Positions 25,526 to 34,157 of a stretch of DNA of 34,575 nucleotides are shown in pieces. The position numbers and the translations under genes were made by a program. The first letter of the stretch is position 1; the number at the start of each line of letters is the position of its first letter. Under the pieces are notes generated by a model. That model ran no database searches. It saw only the letters and a list, made by a program, of their open reading frames with translations, and was not told the DNA's origin. This DNA is from Oscillospiraceae bacterium (GTDB lineage: Bacteria; Bacillota; Clostridia; Oscillospirales; Ruminococcaceae), in NCBI GenBank assembly GCA_017468865.1, contig JAFUHM010000025.1:1-34575 (forward strand), written 5' to 3'.

Positions 25526-27055
25526 CTATCTCTTGATGAAGTATTCCTCATACCATACGAGGAATGTGTAGACTGTCCAGATCTTGCGCCAGAGGTCGGA
25601 GTTGCCGCCCTTGTATTCGTTGTAGATCTTGTCCAGCTCATACTGATTGAAGAACTTCGCCGCAACGGGTGAGAAGAACAGTCTGCGGACGTCGCTGTTA
25701 TAGCGTTCATCGGCGAGCCAGAGCCTTATGGGGACGATGAAGCCCAGCTTCTTGCGGTAGGCGATCTCGTCGGGAAGCACCTTTGCGGCTGCCATGCGCA
25801 GAGGCACCTTGTTCTGCTCGGGAGTTATCTTGATCTCGGAGGGGATGCGGGACGCAATGTCAAATATCCGCCTGTCGGTCAGAGGCATACGCACTTCAAG
25901 CCCTGATGCGGCGGACATCTTGTCCACGTTGAGGTAGATATCCCCCTCCAGATACAGGTTCACATCCACGTCCATCATCATGGTGAGAGGGTCAAGGCCC
26001 TCGTCGTCTTTGTATATATCCCGTGCAAGGCTGATGGGGAGCAGGTCGGGATCGTAATGTCTGAGCAGCCTCTGCTTCTCGTCTTCCTTCATGATGTTGG
26101 TGTTGCCGACGTAGAAGTTTTTGAGATCCTCACCGTAGCGCTCTGCGTTGCGGTACATATTGTATCCACCGAAGAATTCGTCCGAGCCTTCTCCGGAATA
26201 GCACAGCTTAGTGTGCTCCGCCGCAGAAAGACACCCAAGCGTAAATACGATGGCGGAGGCATCGCCCAGCGGGAGCTCCATGTTGTACATCACATAGGGG
26301 ACACATTCAAAGAATATCTCGGGCGTTATCTTTGCGATGCTGTGTCTGACACCGAGAAGCTCGGCAGTCTTGGCGGCAACACGGGATTCATCGAAGCGTT
26401 CCTCGTCATAGCCGCAGGAGTTGGCACATACCGCATCGGATACCGCCAGCACATAGGAGGAGTCCACGCCTCCCGAAAGGAAGGACTCGGCAGTTTCATC
26501 GGGGGTCTTGACCTCCTTCATTATATCAAGCAGAGTTGAATGTATAAGGTCAGCCCATTCCTCTGCCGTCTTGCTGCGGTCGGGGGCATATGTGGGATGC
26601 CAGTAGCGTGTGACGGTGAGCCTGCCGTCCTCAAATTCCAGGTAATGCCCCGGCATCAGCTTTTTCACACCCTTGAAGAAGGTGTTCTTCCCTGCGGGAT
26701 AGGTGAGGGAGAGATATATCTGGAGCTGAGACTGATCGAGTTCCTTCACAAAACCGTCCTTGTCCATGATATCACGGATCATGGTTCCATAGAGGAGCTT
26801 GCCGTCGGCGGTGACATAGTAGTAGAAGGACTTGGTGCCGAAGTGATCTCTGAAGGCGGTCACTTTGCCCTCATGTTCAATGGCAAAGGCGAACATACCG
26901 TAAAGGTGGTCAGGGAGGGCATTGCCCCATTTTTCAAAGCCTCTGAGCAGTATCTCCCTTTCACGCTCCTCACGGGAAAGGGAACTGTCTATGCCCAGTT
27001 CATCGCAAAGCGGTGCAAAGTTTCTGATATGTCCCCTGTATGTTGTCAGCTCCAT
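25526..27055 (-). CDS. Asparagine synthetase-like protein lacking the N-terminal glutaminase nucleophile
   Basis: Relative of AsnB, which makes Asn from Asp, ATP and glutamine-derived ammonia. The synthetase half is intact: PP-loop ATP site SGGVDSSY from residue 194, CYSGEGSDEFFGGYNMYR, and KMSAASGLEVRMPLTDRRIF. The N-terminal half covers only the later part of the glutaminase domain (GMFAFAIEHEGKVTAFRDHFGTKSFYY) and starts MELTTYRGHIRNFAPL. The Cys that must follow the initiator Met and the RGPDD-type region are absent. The upstream gene ends 17 bases before this ATG and GGGAGG sits in the gap, so the short form is not an annotation error. It may use free ammonia or amidate another acceptor. 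It lies in an operon after the serine acetyltransferase. Confidence 0.87.
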   Translation of the reverse strand: MELTTYRGHIRNFAPLCDELGIDSSLSREEREREILLRGFEKWGNALPDHLYGMFAFAIEHEGKVTAFRDHFGTKSFYYYVTADGKLLYGTMIRDIMDKDGFVKELDQSQLQIYLSLTYPAGKNTFFKGVKKLMPGHYLEFEDGRLTVTRYWHPTYAPDRSKTAEEWADLIHSTLLDIMKEVKTPDETAESFLSGGVDSSYVLAVSDAVCANSCGYDEERFDESRVAAKTAELLGVRHSIAKITPEIFFECVPYVMYNMELPLGDASAIVFTLGCLSAAEHTKLCYSGEGSDEFFGGYNMYRNAERYGEDLKNFYVGNTNIMKEDEKQRLLRHYDPDLLPISLARDIYKDDEGLDPLTMMMDVDVNLYLEGDIYLNVDKMSAASGLEVRMPLTDRRIFDIASRIPSEIKITPEQNKVPLRMAAAKVLPDEIAYRKKLGFIVPIRLWLADERYNSDVRRLFFSPVAAKFFNQYELDKIYNEYKGGNSDLWRKIWTVYTFLVWYEEYFIKR

Positions 27056-27072
27056 CTTTTTGTCCTCCCTTG

Positions 27073-28035
27073 TCAGATTATGTAGAACCAGCTGTCATCG
27101 GGCTCTATGCCTGTGACTTCGATGGTGTGGGGTTTGCCGAATCTCACGGTCAGCTCCTGATTTTTAATGGAAACACGGGCATTGGGCTTGATAGATGAGG
27201 TTATGAACGAGTTGCCGCCTATGACCGCATCATGGCCTATGACCGTTTCGCCGCCCAGTACGGATGCTCCCGAGTATATGGTCACATTGTCCTCTATGGT
27301 GGGGTGACGCTTCCTGCCGTGAAGGGACTGTCCGCCCCTCGTGGAGAGGGCGCCCAGTGTCACGCCCTGATATATCTTCACATTGTCCCCTATCTCGGTA
27401 GTCTCGCCCACGACTATGCCCGTGCCGTGGTCGATGAAGAAGAACTTTCCGATGGTGGCGCCGGGGTGTATGTCTATCCCCGTCACGCTGTGTGCGTGTT
27501 CGGTCATGATACGGGGGATAAGGGGGACGTTGAGGAGAAACAGCTCATGTGCGAGCCTGTACACCATAATGGCGTAAAGCCCCGGATAGGAATAGATTAT
27601 CTCATCCTTGTTGAATGCGGCAGGGTCGCCGTCATAGGCGGCGGCTACGTCCGTCTCTATGTATTCACGGATATGGGGTATCTTTCCGAGAAAGTTCAGA
27701 GCTATCTTCTCAGCACATTCATCCGAGTCGCAGTCTGCGATGCTCTCGCATCCTTCCACATAGCGCAGGACGATGGAGATCTGACGGGTAAGGTTGTAAA
27801 GCACATCCTCCAGCTGCATGGTGATGTTGTTGCGGACGGTGTAGACCTTGTATGTCTTGTTCTTGAAAAAGCCGGGGAAGATTATGTTCTGCAGCTGCCC
27901 GATTATTCGGATGATAACTTCCTTGTCGGGCTGAACAAATCCTTCGTAGCGGTCTATGTCACGTCCGTTTGAGTAGTCTGAAATAATGTTCTCGACTACC
28001 TTCTCAAGCTTGTCGCCTGTACCCTTACTGTACAT
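27073..28035 (-). CDS. epsC: Serine O-acetyltransferase
   Basis: Makes O-acetyl-L-serine from serine and acetyl-CoA, the first step of cysteine synthesis. The 320-residue protein has an alpha-helical N-terminal domain (to about residue 165, with DPAAFNKDEIIYSYPGLYAIM) and a left-handed beta-helix. The latter carries the hexapeptide and active-site motifs IHPGATIGKFFFIDHGTGIV, VVGETTEIGDNVKIYQGVTL and GGNSFITSSI. The long N-terminal part is as in the EpsC subgroup. The ATG at 28035 lies inside the end of the DUF4317 gene (11-base overlap), with GGAGGA at 28041-28046, so translation is coupled. No cysK gene is seen in the window. Confidence 0.92.
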   Translation of the reverse strand: MYSKGTGDKLEKVVENIISDYSNGRDIDRYEGFVQPDKEVIIRIIGQLQNIIFPGFFKNKTYKVYTVRNNITMQLEDVLYNLTRQISIVLRYVEGCESIADCDSDECAEKIALNFLGKIPHIREYIETDVAAAYDGDPAAFNKDEIIYSYPGLYAIMVYRLAHELFLLNVPLIPRIMTEHAHSVTGIDIHPGATIGKFFFIDHGTGIVVGETTEIGDNVKIYQGVTLGALSTRGGQSLHGRKRHPTIEDNVTIYSGASVLGGETVIGHDAVIGGNSFITSSIKPNARVSIKNQELTVRFGKPHTIEVTGIEPDDSWFYII

Positions 28036-29176
28036 CAGCGTCCTCCTTCAGGTCTACTGTGGTATCGATACCGTTTATGGTGAGGTTTGGGTCGTCAAGG
28101 TCTATCACAAGGCATTTCCTGCCGCCTATAAGGGAAGTCCTCACCTTGTCGGTGGCATCCTTTCCCACATTGACGGTAATGGCTGAGGCGGCAAGGGTCA
28201 CTTTGCTCTCGACCAGGTTCGAGGCACGCAGAGTACCCTCTCCCACGATCTGCTCAAATATCTCGTCCACGGTGGAGATGCGCTCGTCGCTGATGCCCGT
28301 CTCCGCAAGGATGTTCTTCATCCGGGGCGCATCAATGACGGGAGGCTCAGTCTCGTTCTTGTTCTGGGCGATGACATCCTCGATGATGTCGTTCACGCTC
28401 GTGATTATGCCGTAATCCAGTTCCTCACCGCAAACAGCGGTAAGCACCGCACGGAAGCGCTCCTTTTCCCCCTCGCAGGTGTATACGAACGTGCAGTCGA
28501 GCACATCCTCCACCATGGAGAGATTGGGCTTCTTCGGGGACTTGGTGTAGTACATGACGGAGTTTATATCCGTCTGCCTGTCGGAGAATACGGGATAGAA
28601 GAAACCGTCCTGGGGAGCCTTCGAGATTATCATCTCGTTGTTTATCTTCTTGAATATGCTCTCCTCTTCGCCGTTGTAGTAAAGCCCGTCATCTGCGGTC
28701 TGTGAGGGACAGCAGGCAGTGACCATGAATGTATGTTCAAAGTCATCATCGGTCTTTGTATCATCCTTCGCCCGACGGATGACCGTATAGGTGCATACGG
28801 CAGAGATAAGGGCGTAGGCTGTCCCTGCTGCGTAGTTGGATGTTACCCTCTCGATGAATGCCTTGTTTGTCTCCTCGTTCTCGAATTTATCCTTCAGAGC
28901 GGCGTAGATGGTGTGCTGTGCGCCGCCTTCGGTATAGGATTCATTGGGGAAGGGGTATTCGCTCAGGTTCTTTCCCAGTGTGCCGCTGAGAGTCTTCTTC
29001 AGCGTCTCCATGATGACTTCCGCTTCATCGGGCTCCAGCTCATGATAGCCTTTGTTGACGGTGCAGCGTACATTCCCTTCGCCGTCCACAAAGGACATCA
29101 TCACACGGTTGATGGAAAACAGTCCCGAGTCGGGTGTGAAGTTCTTCTTTATCTCATTTATCTCTTTTTTGTTCAT
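28025..29176 (-). CDS. DUF4317-family protein
   Basis: A 383-residue cytoplasmic-looking protein of unknown function, common in Clostridia. It starts MNKKEINEIKKNFTPDSGLF and contains INRVMMSFVDGEGNV and CCPSQTADDGLYYNGEEE, recognisable features of DUF4317. No signal peptide, membrane helix or catalytic motif is visible. The ATG at 29176 has GGAG about 5 bases upstream. It leads a unit with the serine acetyltransferase and the asparagine-synthetase-like gene by an 11-base overlap and a 17-base gap. No separate promoter is obvious in the 60 bases before it, so it may be read through from the oxidoreductase operon. Confidence 0.85.
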   Translation of the reverse strand: MNKKEINEIKKNFTPDSGLFSINRVMMSFVDGEGNVRCTVNKGYHELEPDEAEVIMETLKKTLSGTLGKNLSEYPFPNESYTEGGAQHTIYAALKDKFENEETNKAFIERVTSNYAAGTAYALISAVCTYTVIRRAKDDTKTDDDFEHTFMVTACCPSQTADDGLYYNGEEESIFKKINNEMIISKAPQDGFFYPVFSDRQTDINSVMYYTKSPKKPNLSMVEDVLDCTFVYTCEGEKERFRAVLTAVCGEELDYGIITSVNDIIEDVIAQNKNETEPPVIDAPRMKNILAETGISDERISTVDEIFEQIVGEGTLRASNLVESKVTLAASAITVNVGKDATDKVRTSLIGGRKCLVIDLDDPNLTINGIDTTVDLKEDADVQ

Positions 29177-29198
29177 GTTATCTCCGTTATCTGTAATG

Positions 29199-29230
29199 GA
29201 AAAGACAGGGAGCAGGGGTCGCCTGCTCCC
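29199..29230 (-). terminator. Probable terminator or attenuator after the oxidoreductase operon
   Basis: A 9-bp stem, GGGAGCAGG (29208-29216) with CCTGCTCCC (29222-29230), followed on the minus strand by TGTCTTTT. The U tract is imperfect, so partial read-through into the DUF4317 gene is likely. Confidence 0.65.
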
Positions 29231-29236
29231 CGCAGA

Positions 29237-29770
29237 TCAGCTGAAATCGTATCCGAGAGAAACGGCCTTCATATTGTTCTCGATGAGCTGTGCCTTTGCG
29301 GGAGGCACTATCTTGCGGATGGCAGCCTCTATCTCCTCTAAGGTGATGATGCCTGTCTTCTTTAAGAGCATACCGAGAATTATGATGTTTGCGCCGCCCT
29401 TGAGCCCGTTCTCCTCTGCCATTGATGTGGCAGGTATCTCATAAACATCTATGTCCGTGCGGTCTGTCTTTGAGTCCACCAGTGTGGAGTCAACAAAGGC
29501 GCAGCCGCCGGGGCGCACGTTGTCTATGAACTTGAGGAATGAGGGCTCGTTCATGACGATGAGTATATCTGGGGTGTATACGGTGGGTGAGCCTATGGGC
29601 TCATCGGAGAGGGTGACGGAGCAGTTGCAGGTGCCGCCTCTCATCTCGGGACCGTAGGAGGGGAGCCATGATACTTCCCTGTCTGCCATCATTCCGCAGT
29701 ATGCCAGCACCTTACCTGCAAAGAGGATGCCCTGACCGCCGAATCCCGCAAGCTGTATCTCACTGGTCAT
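29237..29770 (-). CDS. 2-oxoacid:ferredoxin oxidoreductase, gamma subunit
   Basis: Gamma subunit (KorC/VorA-like naming varies) of a thiamine-dependent enzyme that converts 2-oxoacids and CoA to acyl-CoA with ferredoxin as electron acceptor. The 177-residue protein starts MTSEIQLAGFGGQGILFAGK and has WLPSYGPEMRGGTCNCSVTL, hallmarks of the POR/KOR gamma domain. It overlaps the beta gene by 11 bases and has GGAGG upstream within that gene. It is the last gene of the fakA-ATPase-ferredoxin-alpha-beta-gamma series. Confidence 0.94.
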   Translation of the reverse strand: MTSEIQLAGFGGQGILFAGKVLAYCGMMADREVSWLPSYGPEMRGGTCNCSVTLSDEPIGSPTVYTPDILIVMNEPSFLKFIDNVRPGGCAFVDSTLVDSKTDRTDIDVYEIPATSMAEENGLKGGANIIILGMLLKKTGIITLEEIEAAIRKIVPPAKAQLIENNMKAVSLGYDFS

Positions 29771-30512
29771 TGCCGCTCACCTCCGTAGTATCCTTGTAAA
29801 CGCCCAGGGGATAATAGGGTATCATCTCATTGCGGACACGCTCCACAGCCTGAGTGGGTGTCATGCCCCAGTTGGTGGGACAGGTGGAGAGTATCTCCAC
29901 GATGGAGAAGCCCTTGCCTGCGGCCTGCGTGTCAAATGCCTTGCGGATAGCCTTCTTTGCGGCACGGATGTGCTGAGGGCTATCCACTGCCACACGCTCT
30001 GCATATGCCGTGCCTGTGAGGGTGGATACCATCTCGCATACTCTTACGGGATAGCCTGCCACCTTGGGATCACGTCCGTAGGGGGTGGTCTGCGTCACCT
30101 GACCGGGGAGAGTGGTGGGAGCCATCTGTCCGCCCGTCATGCCGTAGATGGTGTTGTTTATGAAGATGACGGTGATGTTCTCGCCTCTTGTAGCGGAGTG
30201 AACGGTCTCTGCCGTACCTATCGCCGCCAGGTCGCCGTCACCCTGATATGTGAATACGAACCTGTCGGGGAGCGAGCGCTTTACGCCCGTCGCAACTGCG
30301 GGAGCACGTCCGTGCGCCGCCTCTATCATATCGCAGGCAAAGTAGTCATAGGACATTACCGCACATCCTACCGGGCATACGCCCACGGTATTGCCTACTA
30401 TGCCCATCTCATCTATAACTTCCGCTACAAGGCGGTGAACTATGCCGTGTGAACAGCCCGGACAGAAATGCATGGGGACGTCACACAGAGCCTGAGGTCT
30501 TGTATAAAGCAT
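29760..30512 (-). CDS. 2-oxoacid:ferredoxin oxidoreductase, beta (thiamine diphosphate) subunit
   Basis: Binds thiamine diphosphate and an Fe-S cluster in the KOR/VOR enzyme. The 250-residue protein has CPGCSHGIVHRLVAEVIDEM at the N-terminus (cluster-type cysteines), HGRAPAVATGVKR, and the thiamine/Mg motif GDGDLAAIG with a downstream NNTIYGMTGGQMAPTT. The ATG at 30512 has AAAGGA upstream, and the gap to the alpha stop is 4 bases. Branched-chain and 2-oxoglutarate enzymes cannot be separated by sequence reading alone. Confidence 0.94.
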   Translation of the reverse strand: MLYTRPQALCDVPMHFCPGCSHGIVHRLVAEVIDEMGIVGNTVGVCPVGCAVMSYDYFACDMIEAAHGRAPAVATGVKRSLPDRFVFTYQGDGDLAAIGTAETVHSATRGENITVIFINNTIYGMTGGQMAPTTLPGQVTQTTPYGRDPKVAGYPVRVCEMVSTLTGTAYAERVAVDSPQHIRAAKKAIRKAFDTQAAGKGFSIVEILSTCPTNWGMTPTQAVERVRNEMIPYYPLGVYKDTTEVSGNDQ

Positions 30513-30516
30513 CTTA

Positions 30517-31584
30517 TCAGTCCTTTCCTGTCTGTTCGTTTATCGCTCTGAGCTGTGCGAGCACCTCGGCGGGTGTGGGCACCATGCCGCCTGTGCGCCC
30601 GAAGAAGTGAACGGGGCGCTTGCAGTCGATAGCGAGCTTGACATCATTTACCATCTGACCCATGTTCATCTCCACGGAAAGATATGCCTTTGCGGTGGAG
30701 AGGGCATCTCTGTATGCCTTTACGGGGAAGGGCCACAGGGTAACGGGACGGATAAGACCTGCCTTGATGCCCTCTGCCCTTGCCATGTTCACAGCGGAGC
30801 GGACGATCCTGGCAGTAGCGCCGAAGGCGGTGACGATGATCTGTGCATCATCCGTAAGGTAGTTCTCGGAAAGAGCCTCCTCACGCTTTACGGTCTCATA
30901 CCGCTCAAAGCGGGCGATATTGGACTTCTCCAGTTCCTCGGGCACGAGGTAGAGAGAGTTGACGATATTGTGCTCACGCTTGTTTGCGTGACCCGAGCAA
31001 GCCCAGGGCTTTTCGGGCTGGGGTGCATAGCTTTCGGGGAAGCGTACAGGCTCCATCATCTGACCCAGGAGACCGTCTGCCAGTATCATTGCGGGCATAC
31101 GGTACTTGTCGGCGGTGTCGAATGCCTTTACCGCAAGATCTGCCATCTCCTGAACGGTGGAGGGGGCAAATACCAGGAGCGAGAAGTCGCCGTGTCCGCC
31201 CGCCTTCGTTGCAAGGTAGTAGTCCGACTGGGAGGGCTGTATGCCGCCGAGACCGGGGCCGCCTCTCTCCACGTTTACTATGACACAAGGGAGATCCGCA
31301 CCTGCAAGGTAGGATATGCCTTCGGATTTAAGGGAGATACCGGGGGAAGATGACGATGTCATGGCACGCACGCCTGCGGAAGCCGCACCGTAGACCATGT
31401 TGATGGCTGCGATCTCGCTCTCCGCCTGAATGAACACACCGCCCACCTTGGGCATACGCTTGGACATATATGCCGCTATCTCCGTCTGGGGAGTGATGGG
31501 GTAGCCGAAATAGCATTTGCAGCCCGCCCTTATAGCAGCCTCCGCAAGGGCTTCATTGCCCTTCATAAGCATTCTTTCTTCCAT
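30517..31584 (-). CDS. vorB: 2-oxoacid:ferredoxin oxidoreductase, alpha subunit (VorB type)
   Basis: Large catalytic subunit with pyrimidine-binding and transketolase C-like domains. The 355-residue protein contains MKGNEALAEAAIRAGCKCYF, GYPITPQTEI, TSSSSPGISLKSEGISYLAG and VERGGPGLGGIQPSQSDYY, as in VorB/KorA alpha subunits. The wording of these motifs is closest to proteins named 3-methyl-2-oxobutanoate dehydrogenase VorB, so a branched-chain 2-oxoacid substrate is likely but not certain; korA would be the alternative name. I chose the ATG at 31584 because AGGTGG lies 5 bases before it; a GTG at 31593 lies inside that ribosome site. The ferredoxin gene ends 12 bases upstream. Confidence 0.92.
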   Translation of the reverse strand: MEERMLMKGNEALAEAAIRAGCKCYFGYPITPQTEIAAYMSKRMPKVGGVFIQAESEIAAINMVYGAASAGVRAMTSSSSPGISLKSEGISYLAGADLPCVIVNVERGGPGLGGIQPSQSDYYLATKAGGHGDFSLLVFAPSTVQEMADLAVKAFDTADKYRMPAMILADGLLGQMMEPVRFPESYAPQPEKPWACSGHANKREHNIVNSLYLVPEELEKSNIARFERYETVKREEALSENYLTDDAQIIVTAFGATARIVRSAVNMARAEGIKAGLIRPVTLWPFPVKAYRDALSTAKAYLSVEMNMGQMVNDVKLAIDCKRPVHFFGRTGGMVPTPAEVLAQLRAINEQTGKD

Positions 31585-31596
31585 TTTGTCCACCTC

Positions 31597-31803
31597 TCAC
31601 TTTTCCACTTCGATCGCCTGATCGGGGCACATCATAAAGCACATGGCACAGCCTATGCACTTAGAAATGTCGGTACACTCGGCAGGGCTGTAACCCTTCT
31701 GATTTCGGATATCTCTGCGGATAGTGATGATCTTTTTCGGACAGACATCCACACAAAGGCCGCAGCCCTTGCATCTGTCTTTGTCCACTCTCATATCTGC
31801 CAT
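31597..31803 (-). CDS. 2[4Fe-4S] ferredoxin-type delta subunit of the oxidoreductase
   Basis: Small electron-transfer subunit of 68 residues. Two classic cluster motifs are seen, CKGCGLCVDVCP and CIGCAMCFMMCP, enough for two [4Fe-4S] clusters. It starts MADMRVDKDRCKGCGLCVDV. GGAGG (31808-31812) lies 4 bases before the ATG and can pair with an upstream CCTCC in the RNA. It is the first subunit gene of the oxidoreductase set and would pass electrons from the beta subunit to free ferredoxin. Confidence 0.95.
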   Translation of the reverse strand: MADMRVDKDRCKGCGLCVDVCPKKIITIRRDIRNQKGYSPAECTDISKCIGCAMCFMMCPDQAIEVEK

Positions 31804-31807
31804 ATTT

Positions 31808-31845
31808 CCTCCTTATATTTGGAGGCGTACCGCTTGGGATACGCC
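31808..31845 (-). promoter_or_regulatory. Two overlapping hairpins before the ferredoxin gene
   Basis: In the minus-strand RNA, CCUCC (31821-31825) can pair with the ribosome site GGAGG (31808-31812) across an 8-base loop. A second hairpin, GGCGUA (31840-31845) with UACGCC (31824-31829), shares two bases with the first, so they exclude each other. The first would hide the ribosome site. Confidence 0.45.
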
Positions 31846-31846
31846 G

Positions 31847-32473
31847 TTATCCACCTAATCTGTTATCCATTATCACATCTACGGGGAGGGTGTCGGGGTA
31901 ACTGATGCCCGCAGGGGATGTATGTGCATATATCCCCGCTCCCGTGATGCGTGAAAGTTCCTCCGCCTTTGCGATGCCCTCCCTGATGATGTCTTCATCG
32001 GTGGCTTCGCCCAGGTTCGTGTTGTTGATGATGCCTGTTATCCTCAGACCGCAGGCATTCTCTATCTCGTGCATGACCTCAGCCGCCTGGGAAGGCTCCG
32101 CTGTGAGCATACGCCTGAAATTCACCGTATACAGCATCTGAACGTCATCCCGTGCGGAAAGGTAGCTTCGGTACTTTCCCAGAGGGTAAGTGCCCGCATC
32201 ATCGCCGCCCATGTCAATTACCGTGTTCTCTGCGCTGTCGCAGATGGTCACGATGTCAAAATCCAGCACAGGCACGTCAAGGTTGGTGCGTGCGTACATG
32301 GGGGCTACGAGTCTGACGCCGTGGGCATCAAGGTAAATCTTCAGGTCGGCGGTGCGGTAATAGGGGTTCACCGTGTCCATATCGACTATGACCGAGCCGG
32401 GAGACTTCGCCGCAAGGTTTGCCGCAACGGTGCTTTTCCCGCTGCCGTAGTGACCTGTGATGATCGTTATCAT
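31847..32473 (-). CDS. P-loop ATPase of the MinD/ParA/CobQ-like group
   Basis: A 208-residue soluble protein whose function I cannot name. It starts MITIITGHYGSGKSTVAANL, a Walker A loop at residues 7-15. It has VIVDMDTVNPYYRTADLK, where Asp residues resemble the deviant Walker motifs of MinD-like ATPases, and a Walker B-like NTVIDMGGDDAG. IINNTNLGEATDEDII suits nucleotide-base recognition. The ATG begins one base after the fakA stop and the ferredoxin gene follows after 43 bases, so it is firmly inside the operon. A role in assembly or regulation of the iron-sulfur oxidoreductase is possible from context only. Confidence 0.82.
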   Translation of the reverse strand: MITIITGHYGSGKSTVAANLAAKSPGSVIVDMDTVNPYYRTADLKIYLDAHGVRLVAPMYARTNLDVPVLDFDIVTICDSAENTVIDMGGDDAGTYPLGKYRSYLSARDDVQMLYTVNFRRMLTAEPSQAAEVMHEIENACGLRITGIINNTNLGEATDEDIIREGIAKAEELSRITGAGIYAHTSPAGISYPDTLPVDVIMDNRLGG

Positions 32474-32474
32474 A

Positions 32475-34115
32475 TCATGCCTCGACGGAGATGATGAAGT
32501 AGTAAACGGGCTGGCCGCCCCTTATGAAGGTCACATCCACGTTCAGTTTGGAGCGGATGAGGTTCTCAAGCTCTGCCGACTTGTCCTCGGTGACATCAGC
32601 GCCCACGAATATGGTGGCAAATCTCGCATCGCCCCTGAGGTTCTTGACCAGCTTCCTCGTGAGCTTGTATGCCGCACGGGTGATGTCACGGTCGGCAAAG
32701 GACATACGTCCGTTTTCAAGTGCCAGTATGTCGCCTGCCTTGATGTCGTGTCCCCCGAAGGAGGAGTTTCGTGACGCAAAGGTGACAAGTCCCGACTGGG
32801 TGCGCTCATACGCAGCGTTCATGTTGTCCAGGTTCGTCTCAAGATCCGCATCCGGATCGAACGCCATGAGCGCCGATACTCCCTGGGGAACGGAAGTGGT
32901 GTGCATCACCGCCATGGTCTTTTGGGAAAGCTTCATCGCCTGCTCTGCCGCCATGATGATGTTCTTGTTGTTGGGGAGGACGATGACTATCTCCGCAGGC
33001 ACGGAATACACCGCACGGAGGATATCGTCGGAAGAGGGGTTCATGGTCTGTCCGCCTATGACCACAGCATCTGCGCCCGCATCCTTGAACATGGAAGTGA
33101 TGCCGTCACCGTTTGCGATGGCGACGATGCCGTACTTCTTATCGGGAGCGGCAGGCTCGGGAGCCTTCGTCTGAAGGAGCTCACGCATACGCTGCTCACG
33201 CTGCAGCTTCATGTTGTCTACCTTCATATTGCTCAGATACCCCATGGTAAGGCCCTTCTCAAAGGCAAGTCCGGGGTTGTTGGTATGCACATGGATCTTG
33301 ATGATATCGTCGTCGTGTACGACTACTGCGCAGTTGCCTATGCTCTCAAGGTACTGCCTGAGCTCTGCCGCCTGCTTGTCGGTGGTCTTGCCGTTGACGA
33401 TGTATTCGGTGCAGTATGCGTAAATTATCTCTTCATCATCACGGATGTCGATGTGGAGCTTGCTCTTGGGCTTGGATGAAGAGTCCGAGGGCATGGTGCG
33501 GGGCTCCCCCCTGAATGCCTTGAGCATCTCGGTAAAGATGACGCAAAGTCCCTTGCCGCCTGCATCCACAACTCCCGCTTTCTTGAGTATGGGGAGCTGT
33601 TCGGGGGTCTGTTCCAGGGCAGCCTCTCCTGCCTCCACCATATCCGACCACTGAACGATAGTGTCGTTTGTAAGGAATGAGCTCTCTCTTGCTTTCTCTG
33701 CACATACCCTTGATACGGTGAGTATGGTGCCCTCGGCAGGCTTCATGACAGCCTTGTATGCGGCTTCCACGCCTATCTCAAGGGCGTTGGCTATGTTGTC
33801 GCAGGTGGCTTCCTTGCAGCCTTCGAGCCCCTTGGCAAATCCACGGAACAGCAGAGAGGTGATGACGCCCGAATTGCCTCTTGCACCTCGCAGCATGGCG
33901 GATGCGGCAACGTGAGCGACCTTGGAGATGTCCTCGCTGTCGCTTATGAGCTGGAGCTCCTTTGCGGCATTGGCGAGGGTGAGGGACATATTTGTACCCG
34001 TATCACCGTCGGGAACGGGGTAAACGTTGAGTTCATCAATGGTCTTCTTCATGTCACTCATGGTGAGGGACGCTGAAATGAGGGCTTCCTTGAGCATTTT
34101 GCCTGTGATTGGCAT
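32475..34115 (-). CDS. fakA: FakA/YloV-family fatty acid kinase (DAK2 domain protein)
   Basis: FakA proteins phosphorylate fatty acids held by a FakB (DegV-family) carrier, feeding phospholipid synthesis. The 546-residue protein starts MPITGKMLKEALISASLTMS and has NVYPVPDGDTGTNMSLTL, the Asp-rich nucleotide/Mg site of the Dak2 domain. It also has MLRGARGNSGVI, VDAGGKGL, and a C-terminal region (about 340-546) as in YloV/FakA. No fakB gene is in the window. The ATG at 34115 has GGAGG upstream and a consensus promoter about 40 bases further up. It is the first gene of the operon that ends with the 2-oxoacid oxidoreductase; branched-chain acyl-CoA output and fatty acid activation could be linked. 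Confidence 0.92.
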   Translation of the reverse strand: MPITGKMLKEALISASLTMSDMKKTIDELNVYPVPDGDTGTNMSLTLANAAKELQLISDSEDISKVAHVAASAMLRGARGNSGVITSLLFRGFAKGLEGCKEATCDNIANALEIGVEAAYKAVMKPAEGTILTVSRVCAEKARESSFLTNDTIVQWSDMVEAGEAALEQTPEQLPILKKAGVVDAGGKGLCVIFTEMLKAFRGEPRTMPSDSSSKPKSKLHIDIRDDEEIIYAYCTEYIVNGKTTDKQAAELRQYLESIGNCAVVVHDDDIIKIHVHTNNPGLAFEKGLTMGYLSNMKVDNMKLQREQRMRELLQTKAPEPAAPDKKYGIVAIANGDGITSMFKDAGADAVVIGGQTMNPSSDDILRAVYSVPAEIVIVLPNNKNIIMAAEQAMKLSQKTMAVMHTTSVPQGVSALMAFDPDADLETNLDNMNAAYERTQSGLVTFASRNSSFGGHDIKAGDILALENGRMSFADRDITRAAYKLTRKLVKNLRGDARFATIFVGADVTEDKSAELENLIRSKLNVDVTFIRGGQPVYYFIISVEA

Positions 34116-34157
34116 TTGTCATTCCTCCATCTTCATGATGTGTGCACTTAACATCTT

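Noticed and set aside
31585..31593. GTG start for vorB
   Set aside because: It falls inside the AGGTGG ribosome site of the ATG at 31584.
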